64,000 nt of DNA from Antitrichia curtipendula (GCA_951230915.1 OX579633.1:2604001-2668000), one strand, 5' to 3'. Counted from the stretch's first letter, positions 46,201-57,530 are shown. A program made the numbers and translations. The notes: generated by a model not told the origin, from the letters alone.

Positions 46201-49200
46201 AGCAATCATAGAATATTGGGGTCCATCATGCCAAACAATGAATTTCATGTCATTTAGACTTGTGATGTGGTTATAGAGATAGTGAAGTTCTAAGATTTTC
46301 AATTTTTTTTTCAATTTCTCAATAAGTGAGGGTTATCTTTAGTAACATATTGCGAAATGTACTAAGGATTGCATGGAAAGAAACATGAATATTATACAGT
46401 TCTATTGGGATAGAGACACTTGTGAGTAGCAATTTGTTCAATGTATAATGACTGTTGCAGAGCATACCACCATAAGAAAGATGTTCTGATGTTCACAAAA
46501 GTGGAAACCTTTGAACCACACGGTGTGTACTATCATGGCTGCCTCAACGACTTCGCCGAGATCACTAAGTGGAAGGGGTCTGAGGTAGGTGCCATGTCTC
46601 TCCAACATTGTCCTAGGGTGAAATTTTAGTCCTTGAACATATGGCAGTGTCATCAAGGATCTGGGCAACTGCAATTGATCCTGGACTGATGTAATGATGC
46701 ATCAATCCTATCAGATTGATACGCTCACGCCCCCACTGATTGTAGAATGGAATAAAAGCATCGTATCCTAGCTTGATCTTCAATTTGTGCTAAATTGGCG
46801 TGATTCTGGTCTCTAAAAATTGTGACATCCATCTGCACAAAGCTCTAAAAACTAGGACTGGTATGGTTTGCTTTTCAGGTGCAGCGCCCTGAAAAGTGCT
46901 GAACGTTCTTGGTGTATCTCGCAGGTTATTTACTTTGGAGATCACTTGTTCAGTGATCTAAAAGGACCTGCAAAGTCTGGATGGCGGACCGCAGCTGTAA
47001 TCCGGGAGCTTGAGGTGCTCACCACTTGACCTCTCCAATCGTTTTGCGCACCTTTTCTGAGTCAGATAATCCTGTCAGTGGAAGTAGATTACAAGCTGGA
47101 CACACAGCAGATCGAGAGCAGAAAACTGGAAGGAAACGGAATTTGTCTCAAAAAGTAGAGGGATACAATTTGCGTCAATATGTTCATTGATCTAATGTGT
47201 ACTTTGATTTTTGGGAGAAGTATAGAGCTCTGGGGAGATCTTTTGGGTACAAGAGCTAAGTCTGTTGAGATTCAATTTTCATCACCGTGTATGAATTTCT
47301 TAACAATTTAAAAGTGGGAGGTTGGAGACCACAATATGTGATAGTAAACATTTCAACAAAAGATTTGTATCCATAGACATTTAGCCAAGTCATGCTCTGA
47401 GTGATTGCAAATAAATGTGAATAAATGAGCAAGAAGTCATCATATGCGATGGGGTCATATCACCAATGGGTTTAGTCCCCTCTACTTTAGGTTGTTTCTA
47501 GGATTTTGGGTGTGTCACCTAACTGTCAAAGCATCCAAATAGCTTTACAATGTTGGAGTTTGATGAACCTTTGTTATGAAACAGAGGGAGATTTCTACGC
47601 AGAATGAGATTGAGTACCGGTTCCAGCAGGTAAGCTTGCCCTTTTCATTAAGTTTAGGCATTACTTATATATATGTCATCATATTCTCAACTATCCCCAA
47701 TAGACTCTTCATTCATGCTAGTCACACGACTAGTATTACTCTTCTTTTTGTCAATGATGAATGATATCAAGACCTACAATCTCATTCATTGTTATGCTTG
47801 TGTAAGTGTAAACATTGATGTAGCCAAATGATGAATGTTCAAACATGCCATGACCTATTTGAAATTGAAAGATGGATGGTTTTCATCTGATATTTTTTGG
47901 AGAGTTCTTTGGATGTGTATGCATCACTTGGTGGTGGAAAGCCCCTCATTGAGGAACTACAGATTTTTCTAGAGAAGAAGATGCTAAATCTATGGATCAT
48001 AAAAGATGCCTTTCTAGAGTACTTGGCAATGCCTACCTCCTTTGCTCTTATCTGAATTTTAGCCTTTATCAAAATTAGTTCCAAGTTAGTTCTTATCGAG
48101 TTGTTAAGTGGTGAAAGAAGTACTAAGATAACTCTGCCTATGACAGACAGAATTTTGGACCAGCCTAATGCAGGCCAAAAACTTCATGAGCAGTTCACAT
48201 GTATTGCTCATGAAGTTCTGGGCCTGCATAGGCTGGTCCAAAGTTGACCTGTCATAAGCAGAGTTACCTTAACTTGAGAGTTGTTTTTGATAGTTTTGTA
48301 GCCTTGGTAGTGGCTCTCAAGAATATGGACCAAAAATGTCTTGATTTCCACTACTAGACATAATACTAATGCAAATTACATTTATAACCCACAATTATAC
48401 TCTAATCCAAAATGTTTGTTTGGTACCTAATGTGCAAAGTCCAATTGTAGGATCTTGATGATCATGTTGAGCTTGTCCTACTCTCAGATTTTCCACCATC
48501 AATTTTGCATACACTTAAAGATTATAATACACAAAGTCTTAGACTTGTGTTGGACTTGTATGGCATCAAAAGACTTGCAATGTATTGTACATTTTAGGAT
48601 GATTATCAATTCTAAAATATCCTCCCTCTGTTTCAAAATAAATCCATGTTTTCCATTTGAAATTCATGAATTTATTTTGAGACAAAGGGAGTATATAATA
48701 AGCTGTTTGATGTCATATCAATCCGACATTGTTTGCCTTTAAAAATTCGCATTGCACTTTGACCTTCAAATTTTGAATCTCAGTGGGTGCATGACCTTTT
48801 TAAATTGCCTTCAAAATTTCGCATTGCACTTTGACCTTCAAATTTTGAATCTCAGTGGGTGCATGACTTTTAAAAATCAAATTCTCTAGTGGATTGGATG
48901 TACAATTAAGAAGGGCTGGGTTTTGGGAGTCTGCTTCTAATCCTCCTCGTCTCAACACATCAGCTTCAAAATTTGCTTCAGTAATTACAATCAGATTCTG
49001 TAGTGGTATGTAGGTACAATGAGAAGGTTAGTGATATGAATTCTAATCCCCCTCTCAACCATTGCCATATTAACGTTAAAATCCAGCAATGGCATTACAA
49101 CATGCTACCTGTGTTCCAATTGTAGGCAAAGTATAACATGTTGAAGGATGTACTGGGAAAGTTCCATGGACGATCTGCTGTCATCACAAGAGAGGAGAGT

Positions 49201-49809
49201 AACATCTTGGGAGAGTTGAGGGACATGCGGAGCAAATCCAGACTTGCTATGAAAGCCATGTTCAACGCAAACTTTGGATCTACATTCTTGATGGACACTG
49301 CCAAGGAGTCCGCATTTGCATACAATGTGCAGCGGTACGCAGATGTGTACACAAGCCGGCTGGAGAATTTCCTTTTCATCTCAAGCGATGCGTGGCTCTA
49401 TACGCCCTTTGATGTGAAGATTCTGCCCCACCACATCAAGGTTAGCTCTTCCTGTAGAATGAAATTATTGAGGTTTGTGTAGCTAAAATCTTTCAAATAA
49501 GCAGTTTGAGCAAGGTTACTATGATTAGATTGCCTTCTTCTAGTCAGTTGGAATACAATTTCCATGAATCCAAAATGAACCCTAAGCTTTTACATTCAGA
49601 TTATTTACATTTGAAGCAAGAATCTTTAAGAATTGCTCTTTGGATAATTGTTGCAATTAGGTGCACTTACAGTACTGCAGCTCCAGTACAATTTGCTACG
49701 ATGCTCTTGTAGTGCTTTGTGTTATCAAGCTAACTTCATGCACAAAATGATACAGATGCTGCCAGCAGATGATGAAGTCCGCCACGGAACGAGCCCACTG
49801 AGGGAGTAG
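43214..49809 (+). CDS. HAD-IG family 5'-nucleotidase (NT5DC/purine nucleotidase type)
   Basis: These haloacid-dehalogenase phosphatases are related to cytosolic IMP/GMP 5'-nucleotidase II. Twelve exons join in phase: 43214-43478, 43732-43868, 44123-44272, 44381-44482, 44953-45117, 45492-45602, 45889-45983, 46461-46584, 46925-47014, 47585-47629, 49126-49440 and 49756-49809, giving 550 residues. HAD motif I is GFDYDYTLAHY (D107, D109), motif II is MFILTNSPF (T294, N295), and the late acidic motif is YFGDHLFSDL (D389), followed by AKSGWRTAAV. RYPD.C, RGLYYDKKMGYLLKLD and LFDVVIALSDKPNFY are family blocks. The C-terminal exon 11 carries FGSTF, YADVYTSRLENFL and a YTPFDVKILPHH end. The start is the first in-frame ATG; residues 1-85 are poorly conserved and could include a targeting signal, but this is not clear. 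All catalytic residues are present. Intron 10 is 1.5 kb and holds two MITEs. Confidence 0.94.
44486..47500 (+). repeat. Homologous segment repeated in three introns of the nucleotidase
   Basis: About 44486-44860 (intron 4), 45190-45390 (intron 5) and 47155-47500 (intron 9) share ordered blocks: GATACAATTTGCGTCA (or a variant), then GGGTACCAGAGCCAAATCTG or GGGTACAAGAGCTAAGTCTG, then TGTTGAGATT, then GTAGACCAC, then a GTTGGTAACAG and GGTC...AGGTCCC end. Orientation is the same in all three. This points to local duplication or repeated insertion of one sequence inside the gene. Confidence 0.65.
48124..48271. mobile_element. 148-bp foldback MITE in intron 10
   Basis: The left half TAAGATAACTCTGCCTATGA pairs with the right half, reverse complement TAAGGTAACTCTGCTTATGA. 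Pairing continues through TTGGACCAGCCTA.GCAGG and CTTCATGAGCA to a loop of about 15 bases. The outer TAAGGTA is the same as the family 4 terminus. As RNA it would form one long hairpin within the nucleotidase pre-mRNA. Confidence 0.8.
48622..48691. mobile_element. 70-bp Stowaway-type foldback in intron 10
   Basis: CTCCCTCTGTTTCAAAATAA at the left and, inverted, CTCCCTTTGTCTCAAAATAA at the right, with a TCATG centre. TAT and TATA flanks fit TA target choice. The CTCCCTCTGTTTCAAAATAA end is a classic plant Stowaway terminus. Confidence 0.8.
48735..48870. repeat. 72-bp tandem duplication in intron 10
   Basis: 48735-48806 and 48807-48870 repeat GCATTGCACTTTGACCTTC and AATCTCAGTGGGTGCATGAC almost without change, suggesting a recent duplication. 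Confidence 0.8.
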
Positions 49810-50662
49810 AGGCTCTCCGCACACCCAAGCAGAAAAGTAAATCTTGTCGTCCGTTGTATCTGATCCAAGTTGTTGTGACCTCTTTTTTAAACAAGTCACA
49901 GGTCAAAGGTTAGGGATTTCATGGTTTTGATATGTGCAGTCTGGCTGTACTAATTCAACAATGAAGACACTAAGCCCAATTGACAGCTTCATCTAATGCA
50001 GAAATCTTTGAAACATGCAGAGGGAACGCTAACAATAAATCACTTGAGAGGAGGGTTAAACTGCAAAGAATCGAGTGAAGATAGAGAGTCAAGTCCGAAT
50101 CAGGACGTGAGGTATGCATACATGCGCGCTAATAGTACCCATCTACGATTGCCAGTGATTCTCAAAAAGCATGATTATGTACCAGTGATCAGAACAAGAA
50201 AATTTCAAACAACTCTCAGCTCCTTAACCCTAGAAATTGAAAATAGATCGACAACACCTAGCAATTCAACAAAAAATTGATGAGTCAGACTACTTACTCG
50301 TAACAATCCACGCAGCTGTGAAACTTGTAATTCTTAAGGCAAACAAGAACTCATTCCATTATGAAACAAAATACAACCGCACAACAATAGATCAGAATGT
50401 ACTTAGGACATTCTGATCATTAGTCAAGTTGCCGATTTATCTCTATTTTCATGGCAAACATGATACCCATCAGAGCATTCTCAAGAGAAGACTTGGATAA
50501 CAAAGTCGATAGATTTTCCATGATGGAATATCTGCCAATAGAATTGTAAGTAACACTATGTCAAACATGTCACTCAACTAAATCACATCCTACCGCAAAC
50601 CCAATAGCTATGGAGGTGTGGCAGACATTGAGTGTTGAATGGCAACCGGGAATTCGAACCCT
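49810..50662. other. Convergent 3' flanks of the nucleotidase and the small membrane gene
   Basis: The first few hundred bases should hold the nucleotidase 3' UTR. ORFs at 49696-49899 (-) and 49996-50280 (+) show no domain. There is no clear terminator. Confidence 0.4.
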
Positions 50663-51851
50663 TCAAACTTCATTCAGCGCACTGTAAGACTAGTACCTCG
50701 TCAGGAGGAACATGGCTGGCATCAATATAGCACATCAAAATGTCAACTTCAATTCCTCGCCTTACCGGGCATGCCCTCAACAACCTGATATGTGGGACAC
50801 AGAATGGCCCAGGGAGAATGTCAGAAACTCAGTGAATAAGCCTTCCACAGGTCTAGCAGGACATATAAGTAACAATGAAGTAAACAATCTAACGATGCTG
50901 GAGTACAACTTTCATATACGCTTTCCAGCCACAAAATAAACCAGATTTATCACGAACTCCCTTTCTACGCATATTTACCTTCCGATCCAACTACTGTGGA
51001 GATTAATTTTAAACACAGAGATTGCAGCTTAGTCAAAAAGTCAATTGAATTGAGCGACGTACATTTGCTAGCTTGGGTGGTGTAATCGGTTCTGGCCGAT
51101 TCATAGCATTTCTAATGGGCGGAACAATCAACGGAGCCCCAAGCCCTGTACAAAACAGCCGATTTTTCGCAGCACTTAAGTTAGCCCTTCAGTGGCAAAC
51201 GTATCCAAACATTTACTTGTAAGAACTAACATCATCGAGTTCACTGCAAAAAATATTCCTATAGCAGTCCCCGCCAGTCTGTCCTTCCATTCTTCCTTCA
51301 CAACCTAGTTCTGTTAGCAACTCGTATTTCAACTCGAACATATTTTCTACATCATCTCCTCAAAGTACAGCTCTTGAATCTGGAAAACTCGTCTATCACA
51401 TCCTAAACCAAACCCTTGACCAAACTTTAGGAATATATCACTCAACTCTCGGCATAAATCTTATAATCAGCAGCCAATATGTTCCTCAGCTCAGCACATT
51501 ACATTTCGCAGCCGAATCACATTCGCATAAAAACTCACAAACAGTTAGACACTCAAACATGCTCACGCGAACCCTAATTACGGAAGCGTCCTCGGCACTC
51601 TTCACCCCCTCCATCGCCACAATATACATGCGCAATTCGGATCCTTCTATTTGTAAAACCTCCGTCTACCCTCGAGAGTCAATTCCTCCCAACAGAAACG
51701 TGCAATTGAACTAAAAATTGAATCAGCCGCGAACATCTGAGATTCAAAATATTAAGAGAAATTCGAGGTTACCGATGGCGGAGAGGACAGCACAGGCGGT
51801 CAGGACGGGGTCCTGCGCCATGATCCTTCGCAATGCAGCAGATGCAGCCAT
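50663..51851 (-). CDS. Small (62-residue) single-pass membrane protein, unidentified
   Basis: Exons 51851-51773, 51145-51063 and 50689-50663 join in phase, at G|gtaacc to gtacag|GG and AAT|gtacgt to actag|TCT. The predicted protein starts MAASAALRRIMAQDPVLTAC and ends TPPKLANSYSALNEV. The segment PVLTACAVLSAIGLGAPLIV is hydrophobic and could be one membrane helix, preceded by a short basic N-terminus and followed by a proline-rich tail. Size and layout recall small mitochondrial inner-membrane subunits such as complex I B9-type proteins, but I cannot confirm a family. Exon 1 and exon 2 are convincing; exon 3 is the least certain, because the same stretch also has a GGGTTCGAATTCCC sequence like a tRNA T-arm. 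Confidence 0.5.
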
Positions 51852-52652
51852 CGCGATCGTCGTCTTAGGCGGTGGAACTCGTGAAGATTTTGCCAAAGGG
51901 AGCTCTCGAGGAGCGGAAGCTCCCCGTAGCCTACGCGAGTGAAAGGAAGCTCTCGCAGATGAATGATTTGGATGAAAACCATGTTTTATGGATGAATGCT
52001 GTCGGAGTTTGTGACACACGTACACTTGAACCTGCATCTAATTGTGACCTGTTTAGGAAAACGTCCCATCTAGATTTGTGCCTAAATTGTGCGTTTTTCT
52101 GATCATGAGAGTCCAGGGGTGATTTTGGTACATTTATTTTCAGCACGTTCAGCACTTTGGAAATTCATAAATTGTTCATACATTATTCAAAAAATGTGTG
52201 TGAAGAGATTTGGAATCCTCTTTTGACTCCCAACAAGATTCAACAATAATTTTGGACACCTCAATAATGGAAAACAAACTCAAATGTTTCTTCGGTCAAT
52301 TTTAGGACCTTAATTCCCCAAGATCAAAACTCATCTACTAGTCAATTTTTGATTTTATCTTTTTGTGAATCCAACCATTAGATCTTTTAGCTAACTTATT
52401 GACTTAAAATTTTAAGAGAGCAAAATCCAACCAATTGCAAGATCTTTGTGTTTAACCATTAAAAAATACATTTTATTATTCTTCCTAGAGGCTCAATATT
52501 ATCATTCAAAGCTTTTAGGAAAAAAAAATAACAATTTTGAATTCAAAATCTATCAAAAAAATCCAACCAAAAAATCTTGAGTTTCATTCTTGAAAAAATC
52601 ATTAAGTATATAGAAGTATAAGATGAAATGAAAAACAAGATTGCTAATTGCT
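51852..52652. other. Promoter side of the small gene, then AT-rich spacer
   Basis: 51852-52120 has balanced composition and probably holds the 5' leader and promoter of the minus-strand gene. 52130-52300 resembles a dispersed repeat also seen, in parts, near 37990-38160 (CTCCCAACAAGA block). Confidence 0.4.
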
Positions 52653-53465
52653 TTAATCCCTAAATGCCTAAGCCTTTTGTAGTGTGTTTTTTTCTATTAA
52701 AAAAATAGGCTTATACTTATTTCCAATGAAACAAAAAAAAAATTTAATTTAAATCTATAGATGTTTAGAGAATGTGCTTATTAGTGTAAATTTTTATTTT
52801 GAGCATGAAATTGCACAGGAGTTGTGAGATTATAACAAGAAAAATGTAATTGTCCTATTTTTAGTATGTTGTCCCTCCTCACAATGTTTGAGAAATTTTC
52901 ATATAAGAGTTTTGGAGGATTGGAGGTGACATGAACAACTAAAAAGTGTGTTAGCATACTAAAATTCACAACTAAAAACTTTAAGTTCAAATGAAGAGCT
53001 ATCAAATTCATCACACAATCCACCTTACAATTGTTGAAATGAATTTTTTTTTAATAAGTAGAAATTTCAAATAACTCCAAATCAACACTTCCATGTTTAA
53101 ATTTTTAATGGTAAAAAACATGAAAATACTTTACTCTTCCCATTAGGACCATTTTCAAAGCAAAAGGATATGTACAAATTTTTTCAATCTCAAACCAATT
53201 GAAATTGGCAAATTTTGCTGAAAGCCATGAAATGAAGTAAAATTGGCAAGCTTTATTCTTCACCAATGGTACATATATGCGTTTGAGGACCTCTCAAAAA
53301 TAAAATATTTATCATTTTTTATATTGAAAAATGAAAGCTTTTGATAGTTAATCTTTAAAATTGCTTGTAATTTTCTTTAAAAACGATCAAAGGAATTTAA
53401 TTGACCATATATGAGCCTAAAATTTCAGATTGACCATATATGATTGATTGGTAGTTAGGGATTAA
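52653..53465 (-). mobile_element. TTAA-flanked element, family 7 (copy 2, reversed)
   Basis: The 805-bp body (52657-53461) lies between TTAA at 52653-52656 and 53462-53465. The ends are TCCCTAAATGCCTAAG and TTAGGGA. Its reverse complement aligns with 12831-13768: shared CCTCCAATCCTCCAAAACTC-like block, TATATGGTC(A/)AT, TAAAATTTTAGGCTC. Confidence 0.75.
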
Positions 53466-53944
53466 TAAATATGGTAGAACCACCCATTACCAACCAAGCA
53501 TCCACATCCAACCTATAGGAGGCAGCTATTTCCAATCAAGGTTGGAAGAGGTTTCCAACTAAAGTTTGGAATGTGATTTTTTCTCCTTTGCAAGGTTGGG
53601 ATTATAACGTCACAGCACACATCCTATTGTAGTGAGCAAGAAAGTAGGAAATAGTGAGCGGGAAAGTAGTTATGGAATGATCGGAATTGGAAGACTCCAT
53701 GTACTGGATATGGGTTGAGGTCAACTTTTGGCTTCCAAAATTAATAGTAATTTAAATTTAAGGAAAAAAAACTAAGAAAAATTGACAATGTCCATCATTT
53801 TTATCTTTCTACAGGGCAATAAATTTACAATGCCTTCTATGCTATAGAATATGTGCAAAATCACTTAAATGGTGGACTATGGGTGGTTCTACCATATAGA
53901 ATGAATTATATCAATTCCAATAGTGAGAATGTTTTAGAAATCAT

Positions 53945-55245
53945 TTAACCCTAAACGCCAGAGGTCCAATCAGGCTTAAAAACTGCCTACCTTTGCAAGT
54001 CTGAAAAGTCAAAATCAGAGTAAGTTATGAAGATCTCAACCGTATAATTTTGTAGTGTGCATGTTGTAGATGGTGTGGAACAAATTTGGGGTCATTTGAC
54101 CGTATAGATTAAAAGATTATAATGTTTTAGTGTTGAAAAAAGGTGCTGAAATTTTCTTAAAAGCACATTTGGAGGTGAAATTTGATTTCTAAACCTACTC
54201 AAATGAAAAAACTTTAAGGTACAAAGTGATTCAAAAACAGAATATATACAATTTGGTGGAAAAAAATATCATTCAAATGAATCATTGTGTCTGCAAAACG
54301 GATTTGAAATGTTAGAAAATAGTGAAAAAAGTAACAAACATTACAAAAAATATCAGCCCTGGAAAAGGCCGTGAGTTCTGCACACACACCGGTGCAAGTA
54401 GAGAGAAATCCCCTTCTGAACTGAAATCGCTGACGTGGTCGAATTTCGACCACGTCAACGTTCTGTCAGATTTTTTTATTTTTTAAATATTTTTTTATTT
54501 TTTAAATATTTTTTAAATATTTTTATTATTTTATTATTATTATTTATAAAAAATATTAAAAAAATAAAAAAATAATTTTTTATTTTTTCTGTAATTGCAC
54601 CACAGGGGTGCCGAAAATGAGCTGTTAGCAGCCTTTTCCAGGGCTGAAATTTTTTGTAATGAAAATCACATCTATGACTGAACCTCCTTCTACTAAAATG
54701 CTTCTCAATCACTTATGACTACTTGTATTGCTATGAAATTTTAACCATACAAACTAGACTAGTATGCGCAACTTTACCAACAAATATTATTAGACTTGGA
54801 CATTGTATGAAGAAGTTATAGGCCGCCAAAGTTCATTGCAATCCACCAATGTCTGGATTTTGAACTTTGAATTGCTTCCAATCATTCGAAACAACTCGGA
54901 TTGACATGAAAACTTTACCACAACAATTAGACTTCAGTGGAAACAAAATCCAACAAATTTTATTGAAAAAAAACATTAGATTACAAAGATACAAGCCCCC
55001 AAAGTTGCAGCCACCAAATGCAGTTTGGTGAGCTCAAATTGAACCTATGAACTTCGATTGGCTCCCAAAACTATTATACATCTTGGATTGATCTTAAAAT
55101 TTTATTACACAAACTAGACTAGTATGCAAAACTTCTCCAACAAGTTTTATTGAATTTGGACATTGGATGCAAAAGTTACAACCCTTTGAATTTGACTTTT
55201 AGTCTGTGAGGACGTTTTTCGTCCCCTGTGACGTTCAGGGGTTAA
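53945..55245 (-). mobile_element. TTAA-flanked element, family 9 (copy 2, reversed)
   Basis: The body is 53949-55241 (1293 bp, of which 323 bp is a nested family 3 element). TTAA flanks at 53945-53948 and 55242-55245. The ends are CCCTAAACGCCAGAGG and GACGTTCAGGGG. Its reverse complement aligns with 14698-15657 along its length. The target is a TTAA in a 74-bp tandem repeat; neighbouring units show the empty site CCATTTAAACATTCAG. Confidence 0.88.
54339..54661. mobile_element. CATTACAAAAAA-ended element, family 3 (copy 2)
   Basis: 323 bp with termini CATTACAAAAAATATCAGCC and, inverted, CATTACAAAAAATTTCAGCC. It has the same plan as the copy at 35679: GC-rich ends (CCCTGGAAAAGGC ... GCCTTTTCCAGGG), A/T-run core, and palindrome TGACGTGG...CCACGTCA (about 54431-54460). 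It interrupts the family 9 element between GTAACAAA and AAAATCACATC. The empty site in the other copy reads, in reverse, GTAGCAAAAAAACACATC. Confidence 0.8.
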
Positions 55246-55440
55246 ACATTCAGAACATTTTATATTTTAGAATGGATTACATCAATTCCATTAGTGAGAA
55301 TGTTTTAGAAACCATTTAAACATTCAGAACATTTTCTATTTTAGAATGAATTACATCAATTCCAATAGTGAGAATGTTTTAGAAACCATTTAAACATTCA
55401 GAACATTTTATATTTTAAAATTTGTGAAAATTGACTTTGT

Positions 55441-56072
55441 AATAAACCTATAATATTACTTTTACAACACAATGTAAAGTCTTCCGAAAAAAACAAAGTT
55501 CCTCGTATTAATAATTATGAAATGAATCAAACCTTCACTTGTATCTACGAACCTATCCTACACAAGAAATTGCATTAAAAAATCTAACAAACACTGTTTT
55601 TACCGGTCTGGAATCACAAAAACACTTCAAACCTTCATACTTTTGGCAACACCTCTTAATCTCTTACACAGATCATGACCAATGGAAGCTACATAAGAAG
55701 CCTCAAAAGATAAATGAAAAATATGAGGCCATAAGGACCTCCTCAAAATCAGTGCAGTTAGTGGATAATGCGCGGACATTTCACATAAAAAATGTTACTA
55801 CTGTTACATGACAAACATTGTAAAAGTCTGCCTTACATACAGCTCGGCACTTCAGTCTATTACTTGTTGCAACATTCTCTCCTAACGGATATCCGCCCGT
55901 GAATGAAGAATCGATACGTAATGCATTACTACACATCAATCACTTTGCATCGACTACGCGAGCTTCGCAATGCCTGCCCAATTGAGCATTTAGCTTTAGG
56001 CTATACGAAATTTGTTCAAGCGAGCAGTCTCACTTAGGTCATCTGTGAGGAAAAAATGACTAAGCGGGAAGC
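55441..56072. other. Spacer, no firm gene
   Basis: A 90-codon ORF at 55539-55811 (+) has a protein-like mix of residues but no domain I recognise and no supporting splice sites. It is left uncalled. From 55800 on, base composition rises to gene-like levels. Confidence 0.4.
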
Positions 56073-57530
56073 TTAAGAGGAGCCTTGTGTGATGTGGGCA
56101 TGGGCACCAAAGCCTGAACAAGTTGAAGATTGAGAATGAGAACGCTCTTTACAGCCGAGTACAAGCTCCCCGCTATTTCTACCACGTCTTTTGTGCTTGG
56201 GAACTCCTGCATGCATACGGACAATAATCTCACAACAATTCAGTCTTCCTTCAAACTCCAGACTGCATAGCCCCTTACAAACTGTCAACCCGAATCCAAA
56301 CATTAAGGTAGAGAAGACTAATAAAACCACCTGTACCTTATCTTCTACAAGGACCCCGGCTACCAACAACAACTCACCTAATTTCATATACTTTATCCAT
56401 ATTCATAAATGGACTTATCAGTAAGCATGATTGGCTAAATAATGTCTTTGGTCACTCATCGTTGAATGGAAATGAGTTGGCCTAATTCAACTATAGCGGC
56501 CTACATTCCACTTCGAATGATTGCATAAAGAATTCATCCCTAGTGATAAAAATTTGCTCTCAACAGGTTTGGTTCTTGCACCAGTGGTGATCGCTCCACA
56601 GTTCTATAGTGCAATCCCAATGAAGCACACTCCTACATATCGGTTAAAAAGCTTGAAGTGACAGAATGAGTATCCCCTCCCCCTCCCTCCCTTAACCTGC
56701 ACTCGATGCTAAGGAAACAACTTACACCGCCAGACAGTACTTAGGGTTCAAGCGGCATTAGGGTTTCAATTGGACCTTCAAACGTTATTACTCATCCTTA
56801 TTTCATGCTTGTACGTAAATGAAACGAAAATTCAAGGTACGTACCATGCTAAGTCGCTGTCCAATTAGCTGACACGTTTGGATACCGAACTTTCTTGAGA
56901 TCACGCTATCGTATGCTGGATCAACAATTCTGACACAAAGAAACAAATCCTGGTGCACATTTTAAGCAAATAGTTGAGCGCTAAGGAAACAGTTCATACC
57001 GTCACACAGTTCTTAGGGTTTCAATCCGATCACAAACATCAAAAACTCGTCTCAATTTTATATTCGCAAATGAAAAGAAAACTCGCCATTACTACCAAGC
57101 TATGCCGCACCACAATGAGCTGAAACGATGTTTTAACTCTTTTGATTGTACGATAACGTGCGCTGGATCAACAAGCAAACAGGGAAAACAATCTTGGTGC
57201 ACATTTGAAGCAAGAGCTTTATCTCTACTTTATCCCTAGAAACAAACAGCAAACATAAAAAAAAAGGAGTACACGCAACGGGAAACTCAGGTGAGAAATG
57301 TACCTTCATAACGACGCCAGGAATTAGGGTTCTGCACTCAACTGTAACGTAACTCAATTTCCGATTCAGGTCCGCCAAGGTCCTCTCCAAGCAACACAAC
57401 TGAACAATCGATTTGAAACTTACAAATCAATGAAGGACACAAAATTAGACACAAAACACTACAGTAGAGAACAATGCGGGAGCTTGTAACGACTGTACCT
57501 GTAAACCCTGGATCCCAAACCAATCTTGAA
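56073..57530 (-). other. Probable spliced gene or transcript, unresolved
   Basis: Several exon-like blocks with good splice sites lie on the minus strand. One ends DWFGIQGLQ before GTACAG (57499). Block 57399-57304 follows in phase: LCCLERTLADLNRKLSYV, then TVECRTLIPGVVMK, before GTACAT. Block about 56938-56845 reads IVDPAYDSVISRKFGIQ, then TCQLIGQRLSM, before GTACGT. Block about 56330-56073 reads TVCKGLCSLEFEGRLNCCE, then HAGVPKHKRRGRNSGEL, ending at TAA 56075-56073. The first two join in phase; the later joins do not all agree, so an exon is missing or the gene is broken. No start codon was found; the sequence becomes AT-rich right of 57540. I do not recognise the product. Confidence 0.35.
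56711..57215. repeat. Tandem duplication of about 245 bp including an exon-like block
   Basis: 56711-56955 and 56982-57215 align in order: CTAAGGAAACA, then ACAGT(A/T)CTTAGGGTT, then CAAATGAAA, then TGCGCTGGATCAACAA or TATGCTGGATCAACAA, then TGGTGCACATTT. The second copy of the exon-like block has a weaker frame, so one copy is probably degenerating. Confidence 0.6.

Larger units (their letters stand above)
53895..55440. repeat. 74-bp tandem array, split by a TTAA element
   Basis: Units containing ATCAATTCCAATAGTGAGAA and GTTTTAGAAACCATTTAAAC repeat with a 74-bp period (TTAA of successive units at 55242, 55316 and 55390). A partial unit lies left of the element (53895-53948). The family 9 element occupies the TTAA of one unit. 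Confidence 0.85.

Noticed and set aside
50641..50700. tRNA-like T-arm GGGTTCGAATTCCC (reverse strand)
   Set aside because: The remainder does not fold as a tRNA. It could be a tRNA-derived SINE scrap, but no other copy was noted.
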